Assembly (NCBI GenBank): GCA_001600635.1
Contig: BCKL01000004.1
Span: 954,904 to 1,018,903 of the forward strand
DNA from: Leucosporidium creatinivorum
Taxonomy: Eukaryota > Basidiomycota > Microbotryomycetes > Leucosporidiales > Leucosporidiaceae
Reading direction: 5' to 3'
Length of the DNA stretch: 64,000 nt
Shown piece by piece: positions 43,923 to 56,400 of this stretch (the stretch's first letter is position 1; each line of letters begins with the position of its first letter). The notes under the pieces are model-generated. The model did not search any database. It was not told where the DNA came from and saw nothing but the letters and a program-made list of their open reading frames with translations. The translations under genes were made by a program, and so were the position numbers.

Positions 43923-46445
43923 ATGGCTGCCAACGAGACGACCGTGGAAGGATCGACCTACATCCACGCTCTCGCCTCGTACATTCGCCAGCACGAGTCC
44001 AAGCTCGCCGACTTTGTTCGGCGCAAGCCAGCACCGACGGCACCTTCTTGGACGACCATCCTCACCCTCGGCATCGTAGCCTCGGACGTGCCCCTCGAGC
44101 GGAAAGCGCCCCTCATCCTCCGGTTCGACCCCCACCACCTCTACTACCTCCTCCTCAAATTTGATGAGGTGGGCATCCCTAACATCGGCAGCCTCGATGT
44201 ACGGATAGATGGGGGAGCGAGCAGGCCGATGAGCGTCAACTATGGCAGCGCGCACCTTCCGATACCAGGCGGCGGGATGCTCGGGATGCCCAACTCGGAC
44301 ACCATGTCGATTCGCTCGGGCTTGTCGTCCTTCTCGATGGGGTCAGGATGGTGGGGCACCTCGGCTCCTCCGCCAGACGAGTCGGTCGACGTCAAGTACC
44401 TCTACTCGAGCTGCACCAAGCTGCCGGCGCTTCGCCTCTCCCCCTTCTCCTTCTCCACGACCCCTTCCCCTCGCAACCCTGTACCCACCCTCCAACGCGC
44501 CGTACAAGATTTCGGCGATTGTCCTCCACCCGACACCACGGTCCCGCTCTACGCCTTCAAGAATCTACAAAGCCTCATCCTAGAGGACCTCGACCCTCGG
44601 GCCTTCCTCGGCTGGGACGTGCTGAGTGTGCAGCTGAGGAGCCTGGAGGTCCACAGGAGCGGGATCGAGGATCTTGGCGAGCTGGTGTGCGATGCGGTGG
44701 TGGAGGATACGGAGCGGAGGAAGAAGGGCAGCGGAGGAGTCGGCGAGGAGCGACGGCGTCGGCAAGGGACGTCGATCGGCTTGGACTCGGTTCACGACCA
44801 CGACCATGCTCCCAAGGGCGAGGAGGACGCATCGTCCACCAATGGCGATCCTACCGAGCCTTCCTCCTACCCCGTTCCTCCTCGCGCCGCCTGGTCTCAA
44901 CTCCGACACCTCTCCCTCGCCAACAACTCCCTCACCTTCGTACCTAGCCCACCTCTCTCCTATCTCTCCGTCCTCACCTCCCTCGACCTCTCCTCCAACC
45001 TCCTCATCTCAGTCCCTGTCGGCCTCTCCCACCTCCACTCCCTCCGCTCACTCAACCTCTCCGACAACATGATCGACACTCTCGTGGGCGTTCCCAAAGC
45101 AGTCGGAGCCGTCACCGTCATCAACCTCTCCAAAAACCGACTCGAGAACCTCTCCGGACTGGACCGCTTGTTCGCACTCGAGCGCATCGACGTTCGCGAG
45201 AATCGTCTGAGGGAGGCGCTTGAGGTCAGCCGGCTGGCGACGCTGCCTTGTCTACGACAGGTGTGGATCGAGGGCAACCCCTTCTCCGCCCCCATAGCAG
45301 AAGGCGGCGAGGAAGGCTACCGAGTCAAGTGCTTCAACTACTTTGTCGCCGAGGGCCGTGGTGACATCACGCTCGACGGCACGGGACCAGGGATGAACGA
45401 GCGCCGAACGATGGGGAGTCCCAAGCCGACGTCGAACGGTAAGTCGAGAAGCGCTAGCATGGGCGGACCGTCGAGGAGCGAGGAGGCGAGGACCGCCAGC
45501 GAGGCCAAGATCGTCGGTCGAAGGGTCGTCACTACACCTCATCCCTCGCGCATTCGAGGACAGAAGCAGCCCGAGCGCGCCATCTCCCCTTCTCGCCTCG
45601 CTTCCCCTTCCACCTCTCCTTCCGCCACTTCCGCCCTTCCTCCTCCTCCTCCGACCATCACCACTCCCACAAAGCATAAGCCGCGACACCGCAAGCCTCG
45701 TCGCATCGTCGACCTCGATGGTGGACCCTTCCCTTCCTCCAACGCTCCGTCCTCCACTCGAACCGCCGGCGATGGCTCAGCCACGAGCGGCCTCAGCGAC
45801 TCGGATCTCGGGTCTAGCTCAGGCAGGGAGCTCGCCAAGGGTCATGGAGCTGGTCGTCGTCCGATGGAGGGTCTTTCGGGCAAGAAGGAACTCTCGGCGG
45901 CGCAGGAGGAAGCAGAGGACGAAGAGACGGCCGGATCCTCCTCGCCCAATCGCAAGCACACTCGCTACCCTACCTCTCCCGCCGGCTCGACGGTAGCCCT
46001 CCCCCCCACTCGTCGACTCGAAGGCTCCTCCTCCCTCGGCGCCTCCTCCTCCGCCAAAAGTGCCACCCGCCGCGAGCGTCTCTCGGCTTCGACCTTCGAA
46101 CCTCCCACCTCCGGCCAGAGCTCCGACGAAGGTCGTATCGAGAACTCGGGCGAGGCCTTCCGGAAGAAGATTGAGGCGCTGAGGAATGAGGTTGGGGAGA
46201 GTTGGTTGAGCGTGCTCGGCGAGAGGGAGTTGGCGGCTGAGAGGAGTAAAAGCCAGAGTGAGGAGGAGGATGCGGCGAGGAGGAAGAAGAAAGCAGAGGA
46301 GGAGGCCGAGTCGAGTAAGGAGACGACTACTTCAAGTGAGGCTGTTGGAGTGGCGGCGCCGAAGCCGGAGGAGGCGGTCGCGGTGGTCAAGCAGGTTGTC
46401 AAGGGCAAGGGTAAGAAGAAACGCAAGAAGAAGGGTGGTTCGTGA
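43923..46445 (+). CDS. Leucine-rich-repeat protein, STK11IP/SDS22-like
   Basis: An 840-aa single-exon frame. Residues ~1-270 form a conserved-looking N-terminal domain that includes LYAFKNLQSLILEDLDPRAF and VQLRSLEVHRSGIEDLGELVCDAV. Residues ~315-460 hold about five SDS22-type LRRs (LRHLSLANNSLTFVP, LTSLDLSSNLLISVP, LRSLNLSDNMIDTL, VTVINLSKNRLENLSGL, LERIDVRENRL) closed by LPCLRQVWIEGNPF and a YRVKCFNYF cap. The rest is disordered and Ser/Pro-rich, ending in a Lys-rich tail (KGKGKKKRKKK). The layout resembles STK11-interacting-protein-like fungal proteins, but the assignment to that family is inference. Any partner is unknown. Confidence 0.78.
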   Translation: MAANETTVEGSTYIHALASYIRQHESKLADFVRRKPAPTAPSWTTILTLGIVASDVPLERKAPLILRFDPHHLYYLLLKFDEVGIPNIGSLDVRIDGGASRPMSVNYGSAHLPIPGGGMLGMPNSDTMSIRSGLSSFSMGSGWWGTSAPPPDESVDVKYLYSSCTKLPALRLSPFSFSTTPSPRNPVPTLQRAVQDFGDCPPPDTTVPLYAFKNLQSLILEDLDPRAFLGWDVLSVQLRSLEVHRSGIEDLGELVCDAVVEDTERRKKGSGGVGEERRRRQGTSIGLDSVHDHDHAPKGEEDASSTNGDPTEPSSYPVPPRAAWSQLRHLSLANNSLTFVPSPPLSYLSVLTSLDLSSNLLISVPVGLSHLHSLRSLNLSDNMIDTLVGVPKAVGAVTVINLSKNRLENLSGLDRLFALERIDVRENRLREALEVSRLATLPCLRQVWIEGNPFSAPIAEGGEEGYRVKCFNYFVAEGRGDITLDGTGPGMNERRTMGSPKPTSNGKSRSASMGGPSRSEEARTASEAKIVGRRVVTTPHPSRIRGQKQPERAISPSRLASPSTSPSATSALPPPPPTITTPTKHKPRHRKPRRIVDLDGGPFPSSNAPSSTRTAGDGSATSGLSDSDLGSSSGRELAKGHGAGRRPMEGLSGKKELSAAQEEAEDEETAGSSSPNRKHTRYPTSPAGSTVALPPTRRLEGSSSLGASSSAKSATRRERLSASTFEPPTSGQSSDEGRIENSGEAFRKKIEALRNEVGESWLSVLGERELAAERSKSQSEEEDAARRKKKAEEEAESSKETTTSSEAVGVAAPKPEEAVAVVKQVVKGKGKKKRKKKGGS

Positions 46446-46879
46446 GCTTGTTGTCGAGTAGCCTACTAGAGATTGATACTACCAGCATTTCGCATCGTTT
46501 CTGACGCCACCGAGAGATGAGCGAGCCAACTCGGCGAGAGGCTCGGTGCTCCTGCAGAGGAGCTGCTTCGTCTGTTGCATCGGCATCCGACTGGGCTCTC
46601 CTGTACTTCGTTCTCTGCTCGCATCTCCAGTACTCGTTTCACCGGCGTCCGGGAGAAGGAGACGCCCAGAAGATACAGGAGCGAAACCCCGGACGGAGAC
46701 ACTTCGTAGCCTCGCCAGTCCGCCAAAGTCGACTGTTGCTCTTTCTTCCTCATTTCTCCCTCCACTTCTCACTTTCCAGACGACGGGACTACTCTCAGCG
46801 GCGACCTCTAATCACTTCTCCAGTCAAGCCCGAGTCGACTTACGCTCTTTCTTCTCTCCCTCCCCCTCTCTCGACCGAT
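46446..46879. promoter_or_regulatory. Intergenic region upstream of the seven-helix protein gene
   Basis: 434 bp between the LRR gene stop and the next start, in tandem orientation. The last 130 bp are CT-rich, as in a fungal 5' leader. No gene is supported. Confidence 0.35.
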
Positions 46880-48615
46880 ATGAGCGACTGTGTATCTGAG
46901 GCAGGCGTCGCTTGCGTTAACGGCGATGTCATGGGCGTCGGTGAGGAACGTACTGCAGCTTTGACTGACCTCACGAGCTTACCTGGTCGTTGATGACCAT
47001 CCACAGGCATTTGTTTCTCGCTGGGCGTTCTCTTCATCTGTTCATTCTTCACCATCATCGTGACTGCCATCAACGATGTGCATGTAAGTTCCTCTCCCTC
47101 CGCAACTCCCTCCTAGAGGGAGAAGAGGTAGTTGAGGCTCCGGACAGCTCGGTGGCGAGCTCGGCGGAACTTGAGGGAGTAGGACCTCGAGTACCCCACC
47201 TCGGAGCTGACAGCTTCTCGACTATACACCCGTCAGGCGACTCTCTCGGTCACTGGCCTTGCCTTCGCATACAGTATAGGTGAGTCGAGCGTGCGCAGGC
47301 CAGACAGCTGGCCTCGGCGCCGACCGTTGACCCTTGCCTTCTTTCGCGACCTTTGCAGCCACCGCCGCCCTCAAGGTGCAAGCAGACAACGGATTGACGG
47401 ACTACGATATCGCTGTGGCTTCCATGTTGGCTTCGACCCTTTGTATCTGGGTGGGTTCGGCTGCTCGGCGCAAGATGGTTTGAGCTCGCTGACCACTCTC
47501 CGCCTGCAACAGGCCGCCGCCATCACTCTCTGCGCCAACAGTGAGTAGATACTTTTCCCTACGCCTGGAAGCTGTGCAACCCTTGGCTCTACGCCTGGAA
47601 GCAAGCTCGGACATCGGTGATCCGCGCCGAGCAACTTGCGCTTCTCTCGAGGGGGGATCTGAAGACGATTCTGACCCTTTCTCTCATCGCATCAAGACGT
47701 CAACTTCTTCACTCTTGGTGTCAATCTGGCGATCAACGTGGTCTCTCTGTACGTTCTCTCCGAAGTCCGAGTCGGCGCTGTTGGCTCACCAGCCTCTATT
47801 CCATAGCTACGTCGCCTTCGGCAGCAACGGAGACAAGATGTGAGTTCACAAAGTGTACGACTTAGCTGGTCGATTCAGCCAACTGACCTTCGGGGCTTCC
47901 CAGCGAGCTCACCGGCGTGGAGCAGCTGGCCTACCGATCGAAGACGTTCGCCGTCGTTGCAACAGTGCTCACGTTGGCACTGGTACTGTCGCAGTACTTC
48001 ATCACCTACCGACAGAAGATTCTGAAGCATGGAGAGGTGGACAGGAAAGGATGGCTACAAACGACCCTCATTTGTCTCGCCCTCTTCTTCCTCGTCACTT
48101 CAACGGCGGGCTTCTTCCTCGGTGCGGCATACGCCAAAAAGGGTGGAGTGAACGCGATGAAGATCGACATGACCCTGTCCTACGGCCAGGTGAGCATCTT
48201 CCAGCCTTATTGAGTCGTGAGCTGAAGCTCGGCGCTGACCCTCGGCGCTCGCTCCTCGCTCCACTCTCCATCGCAGGCCTACAGTATCGCCGCTAGCATC
48301 ACTTGCGTGATTTCACTTCTCATCACCGAGCTGGCCGCCTTCGGTATCGTCAAGGACTGGTCCGTCAAGGTCGAGCCCGACAGCAACTCCAAGTCGCTTC
48401 CCATTTCCTCGGTCAGTCGGGCTAGCGAGCAGAATCCAGGATGTCAAGTGTACCGAGCTGACATGTTGCATCTCTGTATAGCCAAGGGACAGCAAGCAGG
48501 CCTACGAGACGCATGTGAGTGACTTTCCGGCCTCCGATTCTCATCGACGAACGCTGACACTTTGCGCACCCCGCAGTCCAACGACACAAGCTACCTGCCC
48601 ATGACACACCAGTAG
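46880..48615 (+). CDS. Orphan seven-helix membrane protein
   Basis: Eleven exons (46880-46940, 47007-47083, 47237-47279, 47359-47450, 47513-47540, 47697-47748, 47807-47839, 47904-48189, 48277-48411, 48482-48514, 48577-48615) join in phase to 292 aa. After a ~20-residue N-terminus there are about seven hydrophobic segments: ~22-42 (ICFSLGVLFICSFFTIIV), 48-66, 79-99, 104-122, 144-165 (TFAVVATVLTLALVLSQYF), 181-207 (TTLICLALFFLVTSTAGFFL) and 228-249. The C-terminal ~40 residues are polar. There is no cleavable signal peptide. The helix count is GPCR- or transporter-like, but I see no signature of a known family. Function is unknown; plasma or endomembrane location is inferred from hydrophobicity only. 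Confidence 0.72.
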
Positions 48616-49082
48616 ATCCCCCCTTAGTATCTCCTTCTGTGTAGATTGTTCGCATGCCTTTGCGCTACCCCTCAGCGCCGATGTCCACCCCCGCGCTCGC
48701 CAGCCACTCAGTCCCCCGTCGTCACCTTTCCCACTTTGTGACACTCTTTGAAACACTCCTTGCTACCCCGTGTGTGCTCGCCGCATGGCATCATGAGGAG
48801 AAGTGCAGTTTGTCGAGAGTCGAGAGTTTCTCCCCGCTCGCCGAGCATCTCCATGCTGCCTCTGCTCGAAAGTTCCCGCCAAACCCATCGTAATTACGCG
48901 CATCTCCAACCCAAAAGCAGTACGAACGCTCCGTCTCTGTGGTGTACAATGAGGGATATCGATGGAGGACGTTCGACGTCGGCGGATCGGAAAGGGAGTT
49001 GCTGGGGGAGGGGTAAGAGTGCGAGGGAGAGGCTGAGTGGTGGTAGTGGTGGTGGTAGCAGTGTGAGAGGACGAAGATACGA
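48616..49082. other. Intergenic region between convergent genes
   Basis: A 467-bp 3'-to-3' spacer between the seven-helix gene and TIM17. Nothing specific is seen in it. Confidence 0.4.
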
Positions 49083-50043
49083 CTAGGCGGACATGAGCGT
49101 GGGAGCGGCAGGTGGTGGGGGCTGCTGCTGTGGAGGGCAAGAGGAGGTCAGCGCCGAGCAGGGAGAAGCGATTGCTCAAGCCTCGAGGGCTGCCGGCTGC
49201 AAAGCAAACTCACTTCGGGAATCTGTGCGGGTAAACGAGCGAGGTCAGCGGCGGGTTCCAACAAGAGTACAGTAGTCGACTGAGCTCACCAAAGGGGATA
49301 CGGGCTTGTTGGTCTCGGCGAACAGACGTCCGACGAGCACTCCAACACCCTCGAACACACCGAGCAAGATACCGCAACCAATAGCGGATCCAAGCATTCC
49401 TCTTGGTCCACCTACAGACGGGAAAGAATCGCAACGAAGGACGCATCAGCTCACGGCGCTTGGCTCGAATCGACCAGAGCTACTCACTGCGAACGGCGAG
49501 GGTTCCACCAGTCAGGAATCCAGAGATGATAGCGTTGTAGGGGTCCTCCTTCTGCCTGTAGCCCTTGACGGCGCAGTCGAACGACGAGAAGAGGCCTCCC
49601 CAAACTCCGAAGTTGCCGCCAACGACTGGCGCGCGCGCCTTGATGGCCGAGATGGAGCCTAGCAGCTTGTCACCGCGAGGAGAGTTACGTGCTCCCTTGA
49701 TGCCGTGCCACACGGTTCCTCCAACAGCTCCCATGGCGACTGTCGAGAGATGAGATGGCCCAGGTCAGCGAGCAACCCTATAGCAGCTTCGAAAGCACTA
49801 GATGAACATACAAGCTCCTCCAAAATCGTTCAAGATGACCCATGGGCTGTAGCGAGACGTAATTAGCTCCCGCCTTCTCCTTACAAGACGCCGACTCCAG
49901 CTCCGTCGCCTCCGCCTTCCGCACTCGATTCGTCAGCTTACCAAGGGTCGCGGGTGTGATCGCTGTAGAGGAATGAGTCAGCATTGTATCCCCAGCGATG
50001 ATACGGTCTCCTAGGAAGCTGCTGTAACGCACTGGCGAGACAT
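49083..50043 (-). CDS. TIM17: Mitochondrial inner-membrane translocase subunit TIM17
   Basis: Channel subunit of the TIM23 complex that imports presequence proteins into the matrix. The start at 50043 lies in an 11-nt exon (50043-50033). Joined exons give [30 protein letters not shown], with the conserved N-terminal RDPCPW block. [57 protein letters not shown] and [20 protein letters not shown] are the four GxxxG-rich helices with the PRAT signature. A short Pro-rich tail spread over two tiny exons ends PTLMSA before the stop at 49085-49083. Length and motifs match fungal Tim17. Confidence 0.95.
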
Positions 50044-50463
50044 GTTCGAAAAAAAGTGCGGCCGGACGAAGGCGGAAGGAGAGCGGTTGCAGGTGGGTAG
50101 AGAGTGTAGAGGTGTAGCCGAGTGAGCACTGCTTGCTGTCCTAAAACGAGGTAGTGACGAGGGTTTGTTGTGGCGAAGCGAGAGCCTGGACTTGCTCGGC
50201 CGCGCCGAGGCAATCCAATGCCGGCGAGATTGATTCGCATCGCAGACTCACACGCTTGGCCAGCATGATAGGTTGAGACTCGTCTTAAATAGTATTGGTC
50301 ACAGTGTAGCATCAGAGAGGGAAAAGAAGGGGAAACAAGAACGGCACAGATCGAAAGCACCGAAAGCAAGAGACAGTAACCCGAGTGTGAAAGGAAGGGG
50401 TATACAAGAAAGGGGGAGAGAGATGGCCTATCAACGGATGTGTCCGATAGCGTGGCATCCTGC
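50044..50463. other. Intergenic region between TIM17 5' end and adenylate cyclase 3' end
   Basis: A 420-bp tandem-orientation spacer that should hold the TIM17 promoter and the adenylate cyclase 3' untranslated region. No element was identified. Confidence 0.4.
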
Positions 50464-53400
50464 TCAGTGCATCGCCGCTGCGAACCGGCTGAGAGCGTTC
50501 AAGATGGACCGAGGATCCGTCTTGACGGCAGCTCCGAGGGCGGCGAGGACCTCTGCGATACAGCGGAAGAAAGAGAGAGTCAGTATAGAACTCGGACTAG
50601 CAGATGGGGAGAAGAGACGCACCGGTGTAGGGTCCGAGACGATGCAGAGTCAACGTCGAGAGGACATTCTCGATCCGCTGGAGGTAGCCCTCGAGCAGCG
50701 CTGCGAGCTCCTCATCGCTCGAGTCTGGTCGAATGGGGTAGGCGAGCGACGTGGGATGAATAATGGCCTTGCGCCTAGCGAGGGCGAGCTCGGCGCTCTC
50801 GGCGGGGACGTTCTCCTCCTCGTATCGGTGAGGGTTGACGATGGCAGCAGCAGCTGCCTCGAGGCGCTGGCAGACGCGACCGATACCTTTGACGAGGTTG
50901 ACGTCGATGATTTGCGAGGAAGGGCTGTAGAGGAAAGGTCAGCGAATGGCTCAGCGATCAGCTCAAAGCGATCTACGCACTCGTAGATCTCGGTCTGAGC
51001 CTTCTCCTGCACATCCTTCGTGGGCTTGATCCGATCCTTGAGCGCCTTGGGCCAGATGAGAGAGATGACCTCGGCGGTCTCGAGTCCCTTGAGACGACGC
51101 TCGCCGAGCTCCTCCATTCCAAAGCCGAGACGACGAAGGGCGAGGACTGTGCGGCGAGAAGAGTCAGCGCGCAATCGTTGAAGCCAGAAGAGCGAACGTA
51201 CCATCCTGCTTTTCGCTCGGGTCGAGCCAATCCTCCTCTTCCTCCTCGCCGCTGTCGCTGTCGAGCGAAGAGGGCTCAGGTCGAGCGTCCATGACGACCT
51301 CCTGCAGAATGAAGAGAGGTCAGCGAGGTGTAAGCGTGCGGTAGAGAGGTGAGGACGCACCTGGATGATGTCGATAACATCCTGACTTGCGCTGATCTGA
51401 CCTCCTTCGGCGACGGCGGAAATCCTCGCCGAGCGGTTGACCATGGGACCAAAGTAGTCCATGCGCCTCGTGATGGGATCGGCCTCGCATACGGGAGCTC
51501 CCCAATGCATGCCCATCCTGACCGACAATCCTCGGTAGATGATGTCGCCTCGAGCGTTGATGATCTCGCGACCTTCCTCCGAGTCGAGAATCTCCTGAGG
51601 CCAATCCTCGCGAAGGAGCTCGAGTTGGACGGTAAGACACCAGAGGAGGGCTGAGGTGACGGTGGGGAAGGAGACCATGAAGGCGTCGCCTTCCGTCTTG
51701 ACCTCGTATCCTCCGATGGCGCGAAGCTGGCGACGAAGGAGCTGGTTGTGCATCCTAATGGCCGTCTGCATGCCCGGGTTGGACTCCCACAGGGCGGTAG
51801 AGTTGCGGATATCGGTGAAGACGAGGGCGACCATGCCGACGGGAGGAGCAATCTCGCGCTCGACCAAGTTGAGATAGCGCTCGCCGGCTCCCTCCTCCTT
51901 GCGACTGCGCATGGCCATGCCCGTCCGCTGAGCGCCGTAGAATCCTCCCTCGTCGTCGTGGGGGTGCGCTCCTCCTGCTCGGTGCGACCGGTATCCTCCC
52001 TTCTTGGCCTTGTTGAAGAGGTCGCCGACGGCCAGGACCATGACCATGACGTTTTGCGACGAACCGTACGAGATGGCGAGGTCGCGAAGCTTTGCGGCGG
52101 CGGCCATGGGGTCTGCACGCTCGGTGCGGGCGACGTCGACTGCTGCCTGGTAAGACATGTGCTCCCATAATCCGCGGTTGGCGATGATGACGAACTCGTC
52201 CGTCTCCTCGAGCTCAATCTCGTCGATGTCGGGCGAGGCGTTGATGGCGGGGAAGACGTTGTAGAATCCGAACGAGCGCGAGATGTCGACCTCGTCGTTG
52301 ACGTATCCTCGGTGCGAGATCCAGCCCTCGGCGGTGCGGATGCGAGCGATCTCGGCGGCGTCGAAGGGCTCGTGGCGCTTGCCGATGAGGCGAAGCTTGC
52401 CCTGCTTGCTGGCGATGACGGCAAGGGCGTTTCCGGCGTTGGCGACGTACATCCGCTTGCGCCGAATGTAGACAATGATGCCTGCTGCTCCCGTCCTCAC
52501 TGACGCCGAGGAGCGATCCGTGAGGCTGACCTCCGAGTCCTTGCGGCGAGATTCCAGCGAGGGGAGAAGGAGGTTGCCGTAGTCGCGGTTGATGCCGAGG
52601 AAGGCTCGTCGGAGAGCATCGCTCGTGACCTCGCCCGACTTGAGACGCGAGAGCTCGAGGGTGAAGACGGCGGTGAACGAGTCTTGGAGGTACTTGACGA
52701 GCTTGGCGCCAGTGTTCTGACCCTTGTTGACAGCGTCAAAGAGACCAAAGATGGCCTCGTCGTCCTTGGAGCGGAAGCGAGGGATGACGATATCGAGGAG
52801 GGAGAGGGTGTCGTGGCGCTGGCCGAGCGTATCGGCGATTCCGTACCCCATCTCGTTGATCTCGGAGAGTGAGGTGCGCACGCGACGATCCTCGTTCTCG
52901 TCTGGTACCGAGGGGATCATGAGGGTGACGTCCATGAGGCCGAGGATGCGAAGCTTGGTGAGGGCGCTGAAGTCGGCGAGGTTGCGACGCTTGGCCGAGC
53001 GAGGGAGGTTGGAGGTGTCGTTTTGGTGTCCAGGCTTGATCTCGAGACGCTTGTTACCCGACAAATTGAGGTAGCGAAGCTCGAGGTTCCAGTTCCTGCG
53101 AGAATCGAGGCAACGTCAGCTCGAGCTCGGCGCTCCTCGACGGATTCGGAGAAAGGGCTTACCAGTTCCAATCGTAAGGCCAGTTGGCAATGTTGTACTT
53201 GAGCACGTTACTACCGACGTCGAGGGCGTAGAGCTTCTTGATCTTGCCGAGCTCGGCGGGGAGGGTTTGCATCTGCCAGCGAACAAGTGAGCTCGGCGAA
53301 TGGCGACAGCGACAGCGAGGGAGGTCAACTCACCCTGTTGCCGTTGAGGTAGAGAAGTCGCAAGCTGGTCAATCGCTCGAGATCGTCCGGCGATAAGCTC

Positions 53401-56400
53401 GTGAGTTTGTTGCCCGAGAGGTAGAGCTCCTCGAGCTGGCCGAGGCGGAAGAAGCTGCGAGAGCGAGAGAAATGTCAGGCTCGAACTGTGATGCCAGGTA
53501 GAGACGACTCACCTCGTCGCCATGACCTCGGTGATCTCGTTGAAGCTCAAGTTGAGGATCCTCAGCTCCGACATGAGCGAAATGGGTACGAGCGAGTCGT
53601 TCTCGAGCTGGTTGTCTCCGAGGAAGAGCTTCTGCAGGCTCAACGCGAGGGGTGGGGCGACTCGACCCGAGGAGGTGGACGGCGCCTTGGAGATGGTCGA
53701 CAGCTTGCGCGCCTCGATCTCATCGAGACCTGGTTCGGCGACCAGTGCCGGCTCGGGAGGGTCGGGGAAGTCCTTGAGGAGGTTGGAGGAGGCGTTGAGA
53801 GAGGTGAGTTGGGGGCAGTTCCAGAGCGAGGCGGGGAGGGTTTGCAGATTGTTGCCACTGAGGTTGAGGGTGTTGAGGCGACCGAGCTTGCCGATCGAGG
53901 CGGGCACCTCGGCGAGCAGGTTGTTCTTGAACGACAAGTTGACGAGGCTGCCTAGCGATCCAATGCCGTCGGGGATGATGCGGATTTGGTTGGAATCGAA
54001 GACGAGGTTCTCGACCGAGCCGAGGTGGGAGAACATGTCGGGCGCGAGGGTCGAGAGTTTGGCGAAGGAGAGGTTGAGCGAGGTGAGGCTCATGCTCGTG
54101 CCGGAGATGACGAAGCGGGTGAGCGAGTTGTTGGAGGCGGTGAGGATGCGGATGTGGGCCCAAGTGGCGTCGAGGACGGAGGCCTGGTTGTGCTCGCAGC
54201 GGAGGACCTCGAGGCTCGGGACGTTGGCGATGGGCGAGAGGTCGGTGATGAGGTTGCGCCGGCAGTCGAGCTCCTTGAGGTGCTCGAGGTTGCTCAGCGT
54301 CGGTGGGAGCGAGTTGATCGTGTTGGCGAGTAGGACCAAGCGCTCGAGTGACTTGAGCTGTCCAATCTCGGGCGGAACGACGTTGATCGTATTGAACGAG
54401 ATGTCGAGCTCGACGAGCGAGGTGACCTCGGCGACGACGGCGGGGATCGAGTCGAAGCGGTTGTTGCTGAGGTTGAGGTACTTGAGCATCTTGAACCGCG
54501 CAAAGTAGTCGGGGAGGTTCCACAGGCGGTTGTTGTGGCATTTGAGCGACATGAGCTCGCCGACGTCCTCGAGGCTGATGTGCTCCAGCTCGACGATATG
54601 GTTGTTGGAGATGTCGAGACGGGTGAGGGTGACGCACTCCTTGACGGCTTGGGGTATCCGCTTGATGCCCATGTGGGAGAGGACGAGCTCGCGAAGGGAG
54701 GTGCAGAGTTGGACGAAGTCGGTGGGGAGGTCGAACGGCCGGTTCTTGGAGAGGTTGAGGCTGACGATCTCGTGGGCGTGGCGGTAAAGGAAGATGGGGA
54801 TGGTCTCGACTCCCTTGCCCGAGAGGTCGACGAACTCGAGACTGTCGCCGACGTCCTCCTCCTGTCGGGAGTCGGGCGGGTTAGCGGGATTATTCGAACA
54901 GCGAAGCGGCAAAGGACTTACTCCTGCCGAGATGGAAGAGTGCGTCGCCTTGTAGATGAGCTTGCAGAGGTACGAGTTGTCCTCGCGACCCAGCTCCTCG
55001 AGCTTGTCGAGCTCGGTGTACCCCGCCTGCTCGAATCGCCGCTTCTGCAGCAGTACCGGCTTTTCGTTGGCTCCGACTCGGCGTTCTGCAACACGGTCAG
55101 ATCGATCAGCTTCGAACTTTCGACGATATGAGGGTGCCAAGGCGCACCGGTCCCCTTCTCGCGAAGGTAGAGCGCGTGGCTCGATTTGCCGTTGACTTGG
55201 AACTTGCGCGCGAGGGTGGCGGTAAGTTCGGCGGCGGTGACGGTGAGAGGTGCTGGTAGAGTGGAGAAGGTCGAATCGGGGCGGAAGATGCGGATCATGA
55301 ACTGCTCGGGCGGCGAAAGAGGTCAGTCTCCTCCACAGCGCTCAGCGAGCTTCACACTACTCACCGGCTTAGAGCCACCACTCCTCAACCCATCAGCAGT
55401 TCCCGGTCTCCCGCTCTTCGTCCCCGGCCGTCCATTACTAGTCCCTGGCCGTCCTCCAACCAGCGCCCCCTCCTCTCCCGATCCAAACGTCTTCACATGC
55501 CCCGGATCAGGCGACATGCCCCCCTCACTCTCCAGATCCTCCGTCTCATCATCCTCCACCTCCTCCTCACTCGAATCATGATCCAACGCCCCTGCCTCGG
55601 CCTTGACCGCCCAAGAATCGGGCGCCGTCCATGCTCCCGACGAAGGATGCCCAGCAGCGACCGTAGGTCCCGAACCATGCCTTCCCGTATTGGTCGAGGC
55701 TCCTCCGATACTCCCTCCCGCCGAGCCGGGCGGTACGGGCTCAAAATTGACCGCCGAGGGACGACGACCTGCCTGACTCGCGGGGTTGCCCATGTTGTAC
55801 GAGTGCATGGCGCTGAGACCGCTGCCCGTTCTCAAGAGTCCGGGTCGGACTGCTGCGGCGATGCCTCCGCCGGGAGGAGTGATGGAGAGAGGGCTAACGG
55901 GCGCATGGCTCGTGCTGCCAATGCCGGCTTGCGTTGCCCAAGCGGCGTTGTTGGCGTGGCCGGAGGTCGAGCCCGAGGCAGCAGAGATGTTGCCGATGGA
56001 GGGTTTTCGACCGAACCCTCCTGCGCCGGGGATGCCGACTGGTGAGGACGAGTCGGAGCCGGGGGAGGAGGAAGGGAGGTAGCCATTGGGGTCGAGAGAA
56101 CCTCTTCGTGAGCCGGCGAGGAGCATGGGACCAGACATGCGACGTTGGCCCGGTACCCAATGCTCGGGTAAGCCGTTGTGGTTGTGGTGCGAAGTGCCGG
56201 GGTCGGCGGGGTCGAGATTCGAGCCCGAGGAGGGGGAGCGGGAGAGGGAGGCGGATGGAGGGAGGTTGTTGATGGCGTTGAAGTTGACGATGCCTTCCAT
56301 CGAGTTGAGGTTGGTGTCGAGAGAGATCTCGGGGTCGACGGTGAATGCGTTGGGGTTGCGAGGGGTAGGGCCGGAGGACCCTCCTCGGCCGGGAGTGATC

